The notes under the pieces are model-generated. The model did no database searches. It saw nothing but the letters and a program-made list of their open reading frames with translations, and was not told the DNA's origin. A stretch of 64,000 nt of DNA from Akkermansia muciniphila (GTDB lineage Bacteria; Verrucomicrobiota; Verrucomicrobiia; Verrucomicrobiales; Akkermansiaceae). This document shows positions 18,236 to 27,380 of the stretch, one piece after another. The DNA is taken from assembly GCA_945874895.1 (NCBI GenBank), contig CAMCIC010000008.1, forward strand, positions 62,001 through 126,000, in the 5' to 3' direction. Numbering within the stretch: the stretch's first letter is position 1; every line of letters starts with the position of its first letter. The position numbers and the translations under genes are program-made.

Positions 18236-20452
18236 TTAGCGCGTCTTTAGGTGGAAGGATGTGCGGTCGGTGCCCGATTCCTTACGGGTGTGAAGGGTCA
18301 TGTTGTCCAACTCGCTCAGGGCATTGAGGCTGTCCTTGATCATTTTTTGATTGGCGGTGAAGTCCCCAGCGGCTGACTTGTTGTCCTCGAAGATGGTCTC
18401 TTTGTTTTCATCGACCGCCTTGAGCCAGTGCTCGGCACAGGCGCGAAGGGCATCGAACTTCACGCTCAAGTATGCGCCGGTTTTTCCGGTTTTGGACAAT
18501 GCGGCTTCTTGGGCGAGTCCGACCGCATGCTTCTTAGAACTCGATAGCACGAACCAATTGTCATCCAGAGTTACGGAAGGCGCAAAGTCATCGGTGAACA
18601 AAGGCCCGGCGAAGAACCAGGTGACGAGGCCATTTTCCTTTGAGCTCATGGGCTTAGGCATGGCTTGCTCCGATTCCATCATCGCGCTAACCTGTTTCAT
18701 GATGCTCTCACCGGAAGCGTTCATCTGGTCCCAAGCGGCGGCAAGTTTCGCGCGATCCTTGACGGGCTTGACCCAGGACACGCGTGGGAATTTTCCGGAC
18801 TTCACTAACTCCTGCGGAACATTGGGCAGCGGTGGCATTTCGCCACTCAGATCGACCACGACGGCAGACTCATTGCCCAAGCCACCGCTCATATCCACGC
18901 TCATGGCTTGCCAGAGTTTCACCGTGTCATCGCTGAAATTTTCCTCGAACATGTTGAAGTATTGTTTGAAGGAATCAAAACTGGGATTGTCTTTCACCTC
19001 CCATGTGCTGACGTTTTTGGTAACGGCGTAGGTGGTTTCCACCAACGACTCAAGATACGCGTTAGCCTTCACGCCGTAAGCGGCATTTCCCGTCCAGTTC
19101 GCGAAAATCGCGGTGTCTTTGTGGGACTCGAGAGAACCCATCTGATTTTTCGCTTCCGTCTGAATATTAGGAGAATTGCTGCCGCCGAAAGTTTCGATTT
19201 TGAAACCCTCATCGAGCATGGCCACAGCTCCGAAGTTGCTGAACTTGATCATGCTCGTCAGTTCTTTTTCCCGCTCGCCGATCACATCGAGCAATGCCTC
19301 GATCTCACGAGTATCGACCTTACCATTGCCAGCGATCGCATCGCGCATGGCTTGAGCGATGACGGAAATGCCATTGCCGCTGCTCAGCCCCTCGAGCACT
19401 GACTTGTCACTGTATGCCACGGCGACGGGATTTTTCTCAAGATAAGGGTCGACGAAGGCGAGCGCTTGGGAAGCTGCGAAAGATTCGGACGGAGTAGTCG
19501 CAAATCTCAAGTCCTCCTTGCGACTCCCGAGGAACAACACCACGTAATCATTCACCACTCCGGTGACCGCGATGATGTTTTTCTCCGCTAGAATTTTCCA
19601 TAGCTCCGCCTGAACATCTTTTTCCAATTTTTCATCCATGCGCTCCATCAATGCCTGATCCGCCTTCAAGTCCTCGACGAGTTTCTTGCCCACGATCTGA
19701 TGGCCCTCAAAGTTGCGCCCCTCGACTTCGAATTTCATTTCCTCCGCGGAGGCGCCGGCCACAGCAAGATTGGCAGTCATGTCCTTGAAAGCCTGCAAAA
19801 CTTTTTCACGATTGGCCGTCGTGGTTTTGCAACCGAGCCATATCGGTGGGCTTTCCGATTTTTTCAACAACCCGAGTCCGCTCTGAGGATCCTTCACCAT
19901 ATCAAACAGTGGCCCTTCTTCGCCCAACATCTCCAGGTCTGTCTCCTCGTCCTTCAAAGAAGAAATCACCATGGTCAAGAGATTGCGGAATTGGAAATAA
20001 TTTTGACGGTTGGAAAAACATACAAGATGGGCCGACTGCTCGCCCGTATTCTTGCCCGTGGCGAGGAAAAACTCTTGGCCGAGGAAATCCATGGGGGCAA
20101 CTCCTTCCGCCCCCTTCCCCTCCACCATCGCATCGATGCCTGGGTTCTGAGAAGATAGGAACCCGTAAAATTTGCTCCCCTTGAAACGCTTCACGAGCTC
20201 GGCACCATTTTGCACCAACAGAAGAGTTTCGGTATCCTTGGGTAGCATTTGCGCAAAGCCCAGCTTCGATGCGCGGTCCGAGGGCGCGACATGGGGCGTC
20301 GGCACAACGGGAGATTCTGTTGCAGCATCGGGAGCGGTAGGTTCGGCCGATGGCAGAGTGGTGACAGGCGTTACGGATGGTTCTTTTTTGCAAGAAACTA
20401 CCGCTAACGAAGCAGCTAGAGGAAGAGTGAGGAAAAGAGAAGAAGATTTCAT
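18236..20452 (-). CDS. large hypothetical lipoprotein
   Basis: Long ORF; start at internal ATG (MKSSSLFLTLPLAASLAVVSCKKE) gives a signal peptide with lipobox AVVSC. Confidence 0.75.
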   Translation of the reverse strand: MKSSSLFLTLPLAASLAVVSCKKEPSVTPVTTLPSAEPTAPDAATESPVVPTPHVAPSDRASKLGFAQMLPKDTETLLLVQNGAELVKRFKGSKFYGFLSSQNPGIDAMVEGKGAEGVAPMDFLGQEFFLATGKNTGEQSAHLVCFSNRQNYFQFRNLLTMVISSLKDEETDLEMLGEEGPLFDMVKDPQSGLGLLKKSESPPIWLGCKTTTANREKVLQAFKDMTANLAVAGASAEEMKFEVEGRNFEGHQIVGKKLVEDLKADQALMERMDEKLEKDVQAELWKILAEKNIIAVTGVVNDYVVLFLGSRKEDLRFATTPSESFAASQALAFVDPYLEKNPVAVAYSDKSVLEGLSSGNGISVIAQAMRDAIAGNGKVDTREIEALLDVIGEREKELTSMIKFSNFGAVAMLDEGFKIETFGGSNSPNIQTEAKNQMGSLESHKDTAIFANWTGNAAYGVKANAYLESLVETTYAVTKNVSTWEVKDNPSFDSFKQYFNMFEENFSDDTVKLWQAMSVDMSGGLGNESAVVVDLSGEMPPLPNVPQELVKSGKFPRVSWVKPVKDRAKLAAAWDQMNASGESIMKQVSAMMESEQAMPKPMSSKENGLVTWFFAGPLFTDDFAPSVTLDDNWFVLSSSKKHAVGLAQEAALSKTGKTGAYLSVKFDALRACAEHWLKAVDENKETIFEDNKSAAGDFTANQKMIKDSLNALSELDNMTLHTRKESGTDRTSFHLKTR

Positions 20453-20517
20453 AAGGTGGATGGTCAAGTGAAGAAACAGATGCTTGGACGGAAAGGAAGT
20501 CCTGCGGGATGGACTCA

Positions 20518-21294
20518 TCAAGGCTGGTCAACCTTGCCGAGCGGGCGAACCCAGAAATTCCGGTATTCCATCGGATCGCCATGGAATTGCAGGCGAATGG
20601 GAGCGGTCTCGGGATGCTTGGGAGGATAGACTGGCATTTTCTTATGCGTGCTGAGGCCGATGAAAGTGCTGTGATTTTGGACCACGACTCCGTTGTGAAG
20701 AACGGTCACGTGCGCAGGCGTTTTGACTACCTCACCCTCATACACGGGAGGAGTGAAGATGATATCGTAACTCTGCCACTCGCCTTGCGCGGTGGTGGCG
20801 TTCACCAAGGGAGGCATCTGCCCGTAGAGAGAGGCCGCCTGACCATCGGGATAGGTTTTATTGTTATGGCTTTGGAGAACTTGGATTTCGTAAAGACCCA
20901 TGAGGAAAATTCCGCTGTTGCCTCCACTCTGGCCATTGACCTTACGGTCGGCCGGGCATCGCCATTCGGCGTGCAACTGGATCGCACCGAAGGATTGCTT
21001 GCTCACGAGATCTTTTTTCGCGGCAACCATCACGCCATCTTTGATTTCCCAAGTGGGTGACTGCCAAGCGTCGAGGTTCGTGCCATCGAACAGCACCACC
21101 GCGTCAGCGGGAGCTTTCACGGATACAGCGCCGGAATTGGCGACCATGTGTGGTTGCGGACGAGTTCCATCATGGACTTCATACGACACGCCCGGAAGCA
21201 CAGGATTCCCTGACTTCACGCCGAAGCCATCTGCCCAAACCCACCCCGTCGTGGGAACAACGATCATTGCGGTAACTGCCAAGGTTGTTTTCAT
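20518..21294 (-). CDS. DUF1080 (3-keto-disaccharide hydrolase-like) secreted protein
   Basis: VVLFDGTNLDAWQ...GAIQLHAEWRCP...GNSGIFLMGLYEIQVLQSHNN...PIRLQFHGDPMEYRNFWVRPL. Confidence 0.88.
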   Translation of the reverse strand: MKTTLAVTAMIVVPTTGWVWADGFGVKSGNPVLPGVSYEVHDGTRPQPHMVANSGAVSVKAPADAVVLFDGTNLDAWQSPTWEIKDGVMVAAKKDLVSKQSFGAIQLHAEWRCPADRKVNGQSGGNSGIFLMGLYEIQVLQSHNNKTYPDGQAASLYGQMPPLVNATTAQGEWQSYDIIFTPPVYEGEVVKTPAHVTVLHNGVVVQNHSTFIGLSTHKKMPVYPPKHPETAPIRLQFHGDPMEYRNFWVRPLGKVDQP

Positions 21295-21456
21295 TACCGC
21301 GCCAGTAAGGCGAAAACTCTCGAAATTTCAATGCAATACTGCGAAACACGGCAGAAAATGCGATGATCATGGATCAGACCGAGAGGCAGCCGAGATTTGC
21401 TCTTGAGTTTGCTACGTCCGTTTCGCATGGTGATGGGACTCCATCGATTGCCCTGC

Positions 21457-22215
21457 ATGAACCATCCCTTTTTACGAATCTGCGCACTCGTCCTCACCGG
21501 AACCTTTGTCCACGCACAGGATGCTCCGGAGATGCTCACAGCTTTGCTCAAGGTCGATCAACCCGTGCGTGCGGAAATCGTCGTAGTCATGCCACCGCCC
21601 GACATTGAAAAATACATCAGCAAGGTGGAACAAGCCGCGCAGAAGGATCCTGACTGGTTCACCGAATATTCCAAAAATACCAACCCTGGCGTGCCCTTGC
21701 CTTTTCACGAAAAACTGGGCATCACCAAACAGGAATACGACGAGTATCTCGCCCTGTGGGCCAAACGTGAACTCAAACCAGCGCAGGAAATATCCTTGCT
21801 GCTTCGCAAAAGCTCGGACGGTCGCTGGAACATCATAGGATCCGGAGCTGCAGCTGTTGTGTCGAGTCTTCGCTACTCTGCGCAGGACGACAACTGGAAA
21901 TCCACCAACGGCATCATGAGTCGCCTCGACGACATCAAGGCCGATGCCAATAGCATCTTGGGCGCTTGGACAGGAAAGGAATGGCGTTTCGAAGAAGAGA
22001 CCAGCTTATCCAAGATCAAAGAAAATTTCGCGATCGGTTTGACGAGCGACAAAAAACACCACTTGATCGTCTATCGAGCTCAGGAACTAACAACGACGGG
22101 CACCCGTTTACTGGACAAAAACATCGTGATCCGCATTCCGGCAAGTGTTGCGGCCGCGCCCTCCAGTGAAGGGCCTGCCAAAGCAAAAAATCCCGCCAAG
22201 CCCACCAAACGATAA
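21457..22215 (+). CDS. hypothetical secreted protein
   Basis: MNHPFLRICALVLTGTFVHAQDAPEML signal peptide; no family recognised; immediately upstream of rsmD. Confidence 0.65.
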   Translation: MNHPFLRICALVLTGTFVHAQDAPEMLTALLKVDQPVRAEIVVVMPPPDIEKYISKVEQAAQKDPDWFTEYSKNTNPGVPLPFHEKLGITKQEYDEYLALWAKRELKPAQEISLLLRKSSDGRWNIIGSGAAAVVSSLRYSAQDDNWKSTNGIMSRLDDIKADANSILGAWTGKEWRFEEETSLSKIKENFAIGLTSDKKHHLIVYRAQELTTTGTRLLDKNIVIRIPASVAAAPSSEGPAKAKNPAKPTKR

Positions 22216-22251
22216 CTCACATGGCTTCATGATCCCAGCGACCACCCATCC

Positions 22252-22842
22252 ATGAGAATCATTGCAGGATCCGCCGGACGCATGGCCATCAAAGTACCGC
22301 ACGAGGTCGCACGACCGACTACGGACTTCGTCCGGCAAGCCATGTTTTCCATCTTGGGTGAGCGTGTCATAGACGCGCACATCGCCGATCTTTTCGCTGG
22401 CTCTGGCGCTCTGGGTTTGGAATCTCTGAGTCGCGGAGCCAGCAGTTGCGTGTTTGTCGATGAGAGTCATCAGGCTATCAAAACAATTCACCACAATCTA
22501 AACACCACACGACTGGAAGGTGCGAGGGTGATGCAATGCGACGCACTTTCCTTCCTCAAGCGAGACTCCTTGCGCTATGACTTGATTTTTGCCGATCCTC
22601 CGTATGCCAAGCACCCATTGGATACGGAACACATCAGCAAGCTGTTGGACTCGGGCTGGCTTTTACCGAGGCTCAAGGCCGATGGTTTGTTTTATGCCGA
22701 GGTTTCGAAAAATACAAAATCTCCTGAACATGAGCATTGGCATTTGATCGACCGCAGGCATTACGGAAGTTCCGCGATCTTGCTTTATCAGGCCAGAGAT
22801 CGGCAAGAAGCGAGCAAGCCAGAAGAATCCGGATGTTCTTGA
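22252..22842 (+). CDS. rsmD: 16S rRNA (guanine(966)-N(2))-methyltransferase RsmD
   Basis: MRIIAGSAGRMAIKVP...RPTTDFVRQAMFSIL...DLFAGSGALGLESLSRGA...LIFADPPYAK. Confidence 0.93.
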   Translation: MRIIAGSAGRMAIKVPHEVARPTTDFVRQAMFSILGERVIDAHIADLFAGSGALGLESLSRGASSCVFVDESHQAIKTIHHNLNTTRLEGARVMQCDALSFLKRDSLRYDLIFADPPYAKHPLDTEHISKLLDSGWLLPRLKADGLFYAEVSKNTKSPEHEHWHLIDRRHYGSSAILLYQARDRQEASKPEESGCS

Positions 22843-22874
22843 CATGCGATACAATCACGATAGGGAGTCATAAG

Positions 22875-24497
22875 GTGATACGAAATTTTTCATGGCTGAT
22901 TCTGATGGCATTGGCTTTGCCCGCCATCGGTCAAACGAGCCCGGTCAACGACAACATCAATAGCCGTATCAATCTGGGCTCGGTTGCTTCTTTCACGACG
23001 AGCACCAGCAACTTGGGTGCGAGTACACAGAACCAAGAGAACACCGTAAACGGCTTGTTAGGCGCAACCCTCTGGTGGCAGTGGACTTGTCCCTCAGCGG
23101 GCTGGTGCCGGATCGATACCCGAGGCAGTGACATTGACACTGTGCTGAAGATCAACACCGGGAGCAACGCGAGCAGCGCGATGCTAGGCTACAACGACGA
23201 CGAAGCTAGCGACCAGATCACGAGCAGCCTGAGTTTCATCGCAACGGCAGGCACGACATACTATCTTCAGATCGGTGGTTATCAGGGTGAAGAAGGAAAC
23301 ATTCAACTCAACATCACCACAGGCGCTGGAGCGACACCCAGTCACTGGCCCAGCGCTGTGAGTTTCTCACCGACATCGGTCACGACATCCACGGGCGACG
23401 CAGTCGTCACGACGGAAATCGCAATCACCGGAACCTTAGGCATCACGGGCAGCGTGGATCTCCAATTTTTGCGGCCGAATGAAACAGTCGTGTCACCCAC
23501 TCTATCAGGATCACTCGCCTACAGCAGCGGGACGCTGCCCGCGTCTGTCTCATGCACGATACCGCGCTATTCAGCCGCGGGAGATTGGAATCCCTTGGTC
23601 ACTTTGCAACCAGAAACGGGCAGTGCCTTGCGGTTCGGCAACGGCAATTCCGGACGTCCTTATTTGCTCAATAGTTCGATCTTGCCCAGCTTGAGTGTGG
23701 CCAATTCCGGCACCAGTGACGTTCTCGCGCCTGTGCTTCAGAGTTTCAATATCAGCACCACCGAGGCCGATGTGAATCAAGGTCCTGCGACGATCTCGCT
23801 GAGCGCTGTCATTTCCGATGATGTGAGTGGCGTGCTTCAAGCAGCCATATGGCTCTATCACCCCACGGATCCCGCTCTCCATCTCATGCTGCCTGTTGCT
23901 CTCACAGCTGGCAACTCTGTCAATGGCACTTGGTCGGGGCAAGCGACCATTCCCCGAGAGTATCCCAGCGAAATTTATTCCGTTAACATCATGGTGAGTG
24001 ACAAGGCCTTGAACCAAGCCGTTTACGGAGCCTATAGCAATCTCCAAACACCCGGTGGCGATGTATTTTTCACTATCCATGGTGGCGGAGCCTACTGGCA
24101 GTGGGCCTACCGGCACATCAAACCCAGCAGCACATTGGTCCACCTTACGGATGATGCGAACGGCGATGGGATCAACAATCTCCTTTGTTACGCCTTTGGC
24201 ATCAATCCCCTCAGCTCCCCCCTTGCAGGATCAACTCCCACCGCAACCCTAACCCAGGATTCACCAGCCCAACTGACGATCCATTACAGGCGGAATGCCA
24301 CACCTGACAGCGGCCTCAGTTATTTTCCAGAGTTCAGCGAAAATCTCAGCACATGGGAGGCGTCGTCCAACGAGCCTACGATGATTTCCGAAACAGGAAA
24401 CTGGCAGGAATGGCAAGCCATCGACCATGAGACGACTTCGAACACGCCACGTCGATTTGGGCGTGTTCGCGTCATTTACCTTGATACCTCTTCTTGA
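22875..24497 (+). CDS. secreted PPC-like / beta-domain protein
   Basis: GTG start giving a signal peptide (VIRNFSWLILMALALPAIGQ); SPVNDNINSRINLGS...TLWWQWTCPSAGWCRIDTRGSDIDTVLKINTG; C-terminal GDGINNLLCYAFGINPL segment. ATG 22833 is an alternative start. Confidence 0.7.
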   Translation: MIRNFSWLILMALALPAIGQTSPVNDNINSRINLGSVASFTTSTSNLGASTQNQENTVNGLLGATLWWQWTCPSAGWCRIDTRGSDIDTVLKINTGSNASSAMLGYNDDEASDQITSSLSFIATAGTTYYLQIGGYQGEEGNIQLNITTGAGATPSHWPSAVSFSPTSVTTSTGDAVVTTEIAITGTLGITGSVDLQFLRPNETVVSPTLSGSLAYSSGTLPASVSCTIPRYSAAGDWNPLVTLQPETGSALRFGNGNSGRPYLLNSSILPSLSVANSGTSDVLAPVLQSFNISTTEADVNQGPATISLSAVISDDVSGVLQAAIWLYHPTDPALHLMLPVALTAGNSVNGTWSGQATIPREYPSEIYSVNIMVSDKALNQAVYGAYSNLQTPGGDVFFTIHGGGAYWQWAYRHIKPSSTLVHLTDDANGDGINNLLCYAFGINPLSSPLAGSTPTATLTQDSPAQLTIHYRRNATPDSGLSYFPEFSENLSTWEASSNEPTMISETGNWQEWQAIDHETTSNTPRRFGRVRVIYLDTSS

Positions 24498-24538
24498 TCA
24501 AAACTTGACAACGAGCCCGCGGCGTCTAGCTTGGTAAT

Positions 24539-24868
24539 GTGTTCCGCGTAATACGCATTCTGATTCTGCTTCTCACATGGGTGGGGCTGAGTGCGCGCGC
24601 CGCAGATCTTCCCTCAAGAATCCATGAAAGCCATCAGGAAGTCTGCGAGCATCCTCACGAGCACGATCATGAGGATGATACCCCTTGTCAGGAAAGCCAT
24701 CACCACTGCCATTGCCAGAACTTGCCACCGCTGTTCTGCCTCCCTGAATTTCCCCTGCGTACCAACGCTTCCATCCTCTCCGTGAGCTCCGCGAAGCCAG
24801 AACGCACGCAGTGGGAGCTCCCTGACGACCCAGTCTATGATCGGGTAGTTCCGCCCATCATCAACTGA
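24539..24868 (+). CDS. small secreted His/Cys-rich protein
   Basis: GTG start; signal peptide MFRVIRILILLLTWVGLSARA; ESHQEVCEHPHEHDHEDDTPCQESHHHCHCQN. Confidence 0.75.
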   Translation: MFRVIRILILLLTWVGLSARAADLPSRIHESHQEVCEHPHEHDHEDDTPCQESHHHCHCQNLPPLFCLPEFPLRTNASILSVSSAKPERTQWELPDDPVYDRVVPPIIN

Positions 24869-24950
24869 AGGACCTAACGCATTCTTGCGTACTCATGTCA
24901 TCGCCACCGTGAATGCCACGGTCTGGACCTTGTATGATCATCCTTCACCC

Positions 24951-26171
24951 ATGTTGCTTGTGAGCCGAATATCCCTATTTCTTTGCCTGTTGATTTTCCC
25001 CATTAGTGCCGAGCCCGAATTGATTCTAACCGAAGCGAATATCGCCGACCGCATCCACATCCAAAATCCCGATCTCAAAGCAGCGCGCTGGAAAATCCAA
25101 GAAGCGCTGGGACAGTATCAGCAGTCGGGGCGGCCGGCCAGACCCAGTCTCGACGTCCAGTGGTCACATGATTCCCGCTTGCGAGAAGGCGAAGTAAAAA
25201 TCGGAGTGACGCGATCGTTTCCCGTCACCGATCGATTGCAGTGGGAAAAGGCAATCAGCAAGGCCCAGTTGGAAGCAGCGGAAATGGAAATCCGCCGCGT
25301 GGAACAACAACTCGTCACCGATGCTCGGTTGATTCTGATCCAAGTGATCGCCCTCAAAAACCGTCGTCAATGGATGACGCTCGAGGAGAAAGAAGCACGC
25401 GAGTTCGCAGCACAGTTACAAAAAAATCAACAACGTGCAGAAGGCTCCGCGCTGGAAGCGACTCAGGCGAAAATCGATGCCTCCAGTCTACTCATCGAGC
25501 AGAAGCAACTCGATGCCCGCGAAGTGGCATTGCTAGCCGAATTGAGAAACCTGTTAGGCATGCCCATCGGTGCAAGCATCCATGCGAGCAACGAACTTCC
25601 CGCCTTGATGCCCGCTGCCGGAGGAAGCCTAACGCAACGAGCTGACTACCAACAGACACTCAAGCAAATCGATACCGCAAAAAACCGCGTGCAACGCGAA
25701 CTCTCAAACCGCTATGACAATCTGGATGCAGGGATTTTTCTCAGCGGCATGCGCCAGCAAGATCTACCCAGTGGATACAACAATGATGTGATGTTGGGAT
25801 TTCAACTGAGCATTCCGCTTCCTTTCGGCGATGACAATTCAGGAAATATCGCGACTGCTAAGGCTCAAGTGGAACGCTTTCATGAGGAAGCCAAGTCCAT
25901 TCTCACCAAAGCGAAACACGAATCACAGGGCGCCAGCGCAGAAATGCTGGAGTGGAAAAAACTCGACGCCCAGATCACCGACGAACTTCTGCCACTGGCC
26001 GAAGAACAACTGAAGCTCGCCATGCAAGCCTACACACAAGGACAAGGAGACCTCTCATCGATTTTTCGTGCGCGCACACAAAAACGTCAACTTCTACTCT
26101 CACGCGTGGACGCGCGCAGCTCCTATCACCTTGCACGCATCCGTCTACAAGCGGCTCACGGTCAACCATAA
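24951..26171 (+). CDS. TolC-family outer membrane efflux protein (CzcC-like)
   Basis: Signal peptide, long coiled-coil repeats (QLEAAEMEIRRVEQQLVTDARLILIQVIALKNRRQWMTLEEKEAREFAAQLQKNQQRAEGSALEATQAKID); upstream of adaptor and pump. Confidence 0.88.
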   Translation: MLLVSRISLFLCLLIFPISAEPELILTEANIADRIHIQNPDLKAARWKIQEALGQYQQSGRPARPSLDVQWSHDSRLREGEVKIGVTRSFPVTDRLQWEKAISKAQLEAAEMEIRRVEQQLVTDARLILIQVIALKNRRQWMTLEEKEAREFAAQLQKNQQRAEGSALEATQAKIDASSLLIEQKQLDAREVALLAELRNLLGMPIGASIHASNELPALMPAAGGSLTQRADYQQTLKQIDTAKNRVQRELSNRYDNLDAGIFLSGMRQQDLPSGYNNDVMLGFQLSIPLPFGDDNSGNIATAKAQVERFHEEAKSILTKAKHESQGASAEMLEWKKLDAQITDELLPLAEEQLKLAMQAYTQGQGDLSSIFRARTQKRQLLLSRVDARSSYHLARIRLQAAHGQP

Positions 26172-26189
26172 AACTGAAACTCTCCACAC

Positions 26190-27377
26190 ATGAATCCCTC
26201 TTTCCGCGTATCTCTGGCAGCCCTCCTGCTAACGCCCCTCATCCTCGCAGAGATGGCTGTTCCTCCCGTCCTGCTCACCGAGCAAGGCGTGAAAAACCTT
26301 GGTCTCGCGACCGTCAGCGTCGAGGAGTCCAACTTTGAGACCACCACCTTCGCCCTCGGTCGAACCGAGGCCATCCCCGAAAACCGCGCCATCTTGAGCA
26401 GCCGGACTTCCGGACGTGTGCTCGAGCACAAATTGAAGATCGGATCATACGTAGAAAAAAACGATTCACTCGTTTTCATAGAGAGTCGGCAACCGGGCGA
26501 TCCACCACCGAGCCTATGGCTCAAGGCGCCGACATCCGGCACCATCATATCAGTCAACACGAAGATGGGTGCGCCTTTGGAACCGACAGACAGTCTTGCC
26601 GAAATCGCCGACTTGAAAACAATCTATCTGATCGTCACTCTTCCTCAGGCGACTGCTGGGAAAATCAAGCAAGGAACGCAGGCGAAAGTGCGTTTCCCCA
26701 TCCGCCCAGATCGGGAATACGAAGCCACTCTGCTGAAGTTTGCTGCTTGCCCTTGTCCAGACCCCGCCTGTGCTCTGGGGCAGGATATGTCTACCCGCTC
26801 GCAACAAGCCGAGGCCGCTGACCTGAATAGTGCAGGTGTCATATTTACCATCGACAACCCCGACAATCAACTTCGTCCTGGGATGAATGCGGAGTGCTCG
26901 ATCATCATGGAAAAACGCCAGGGAGTTCTCAGTGTGCCCCGAGAGGCCCTGCAAGGAAGCCCATCCAATCGGCACGTCTATGTCAAACACCTGACCATCC
27001 CACATGCATTCGACCGAGTAAACGTGCAAACCGGTCTATCAAGCAACGGTCGGGTGGAAATCATCGATGGACTGGTGCCGGGCGACGAGGTCGTGACACG
27101 AGGATCCTACTCGCTCGGTTTTTCAAGCAGCAGCAGTGGTCCTTCGTTGAAGGAAGCGATGGATGCCGCACACGGACACGAACACAATGAAGATGGTTCG
27201 GAAAAATCCACGGATCATCCCACAGCGGATCCTCATGAAGAACACTCTCACGAACACCAAAGCCTCGGCATGCGCGAAATGTTTTTCATGACCTCCACCA
27301 GCATTCTCGCCTTGCTGCTCGTCATCGTTTCGAAGCGTCGCCGTTCCTCCAATACTACCAGCTCTGATCTCTCCTAA
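26190..27377 (+). CDS. RND efflux periplasmic adaptor (CzcB/HlyD-type) with His-rich C-terminal tail
   Basis: RAILSSRTSGRVLEHKLKIGSYVEKNDSLVFIES...LKAPTSGTIISVNTKMGAPLEPTDSLAEIADLKTIYLIVTLPQ...GLSSNGRVEIIDGLVPGDEVVTRGSYSL. Confidence 0.9.
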   Translation: MNPSFRVSLAALLLTPLILAEMAVPPVLLTEQGVKNLGLATVSVEESNFETTTFALGRTEAIPENRAILSSRTSGRVLEHKLKIGSYVEKNDSLVFIESRQPGDPPPSLWLKAPTSGTIISVNTKMGAPLEPTDSLAEIADLKTIYLIVTLPQATAGKIKQGTQAKVRFPIRPDREYEATLLKFAACPCPDPACALGQDMSTRSQQAEAADLNSAGVIFTIDNPDNQLRPGMNAECSIIMEKRQGVLSVPREALQGSPSNRHVYVKHLTIPHAFDRVNVQTGLSSNGRVEIIDGLVPGDEVVTRGSYSLGFSSSSSGPSLKEAMDAAHGHEHNEDGSEKSTDHPTADPHEEHSHEHQSLGMREMFFMTSTSILALLLVIVSKRRRSSNTTSSDLS

Positions 27378-27380
27378 CCC

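Noticed and set aside
17845-18327. 160-aa + ORF covering the hom-lipoprotein intergenic region
   Set aside because: Begins inside hom in another frame and runs through the lipoprotein terminator; no coding signal.
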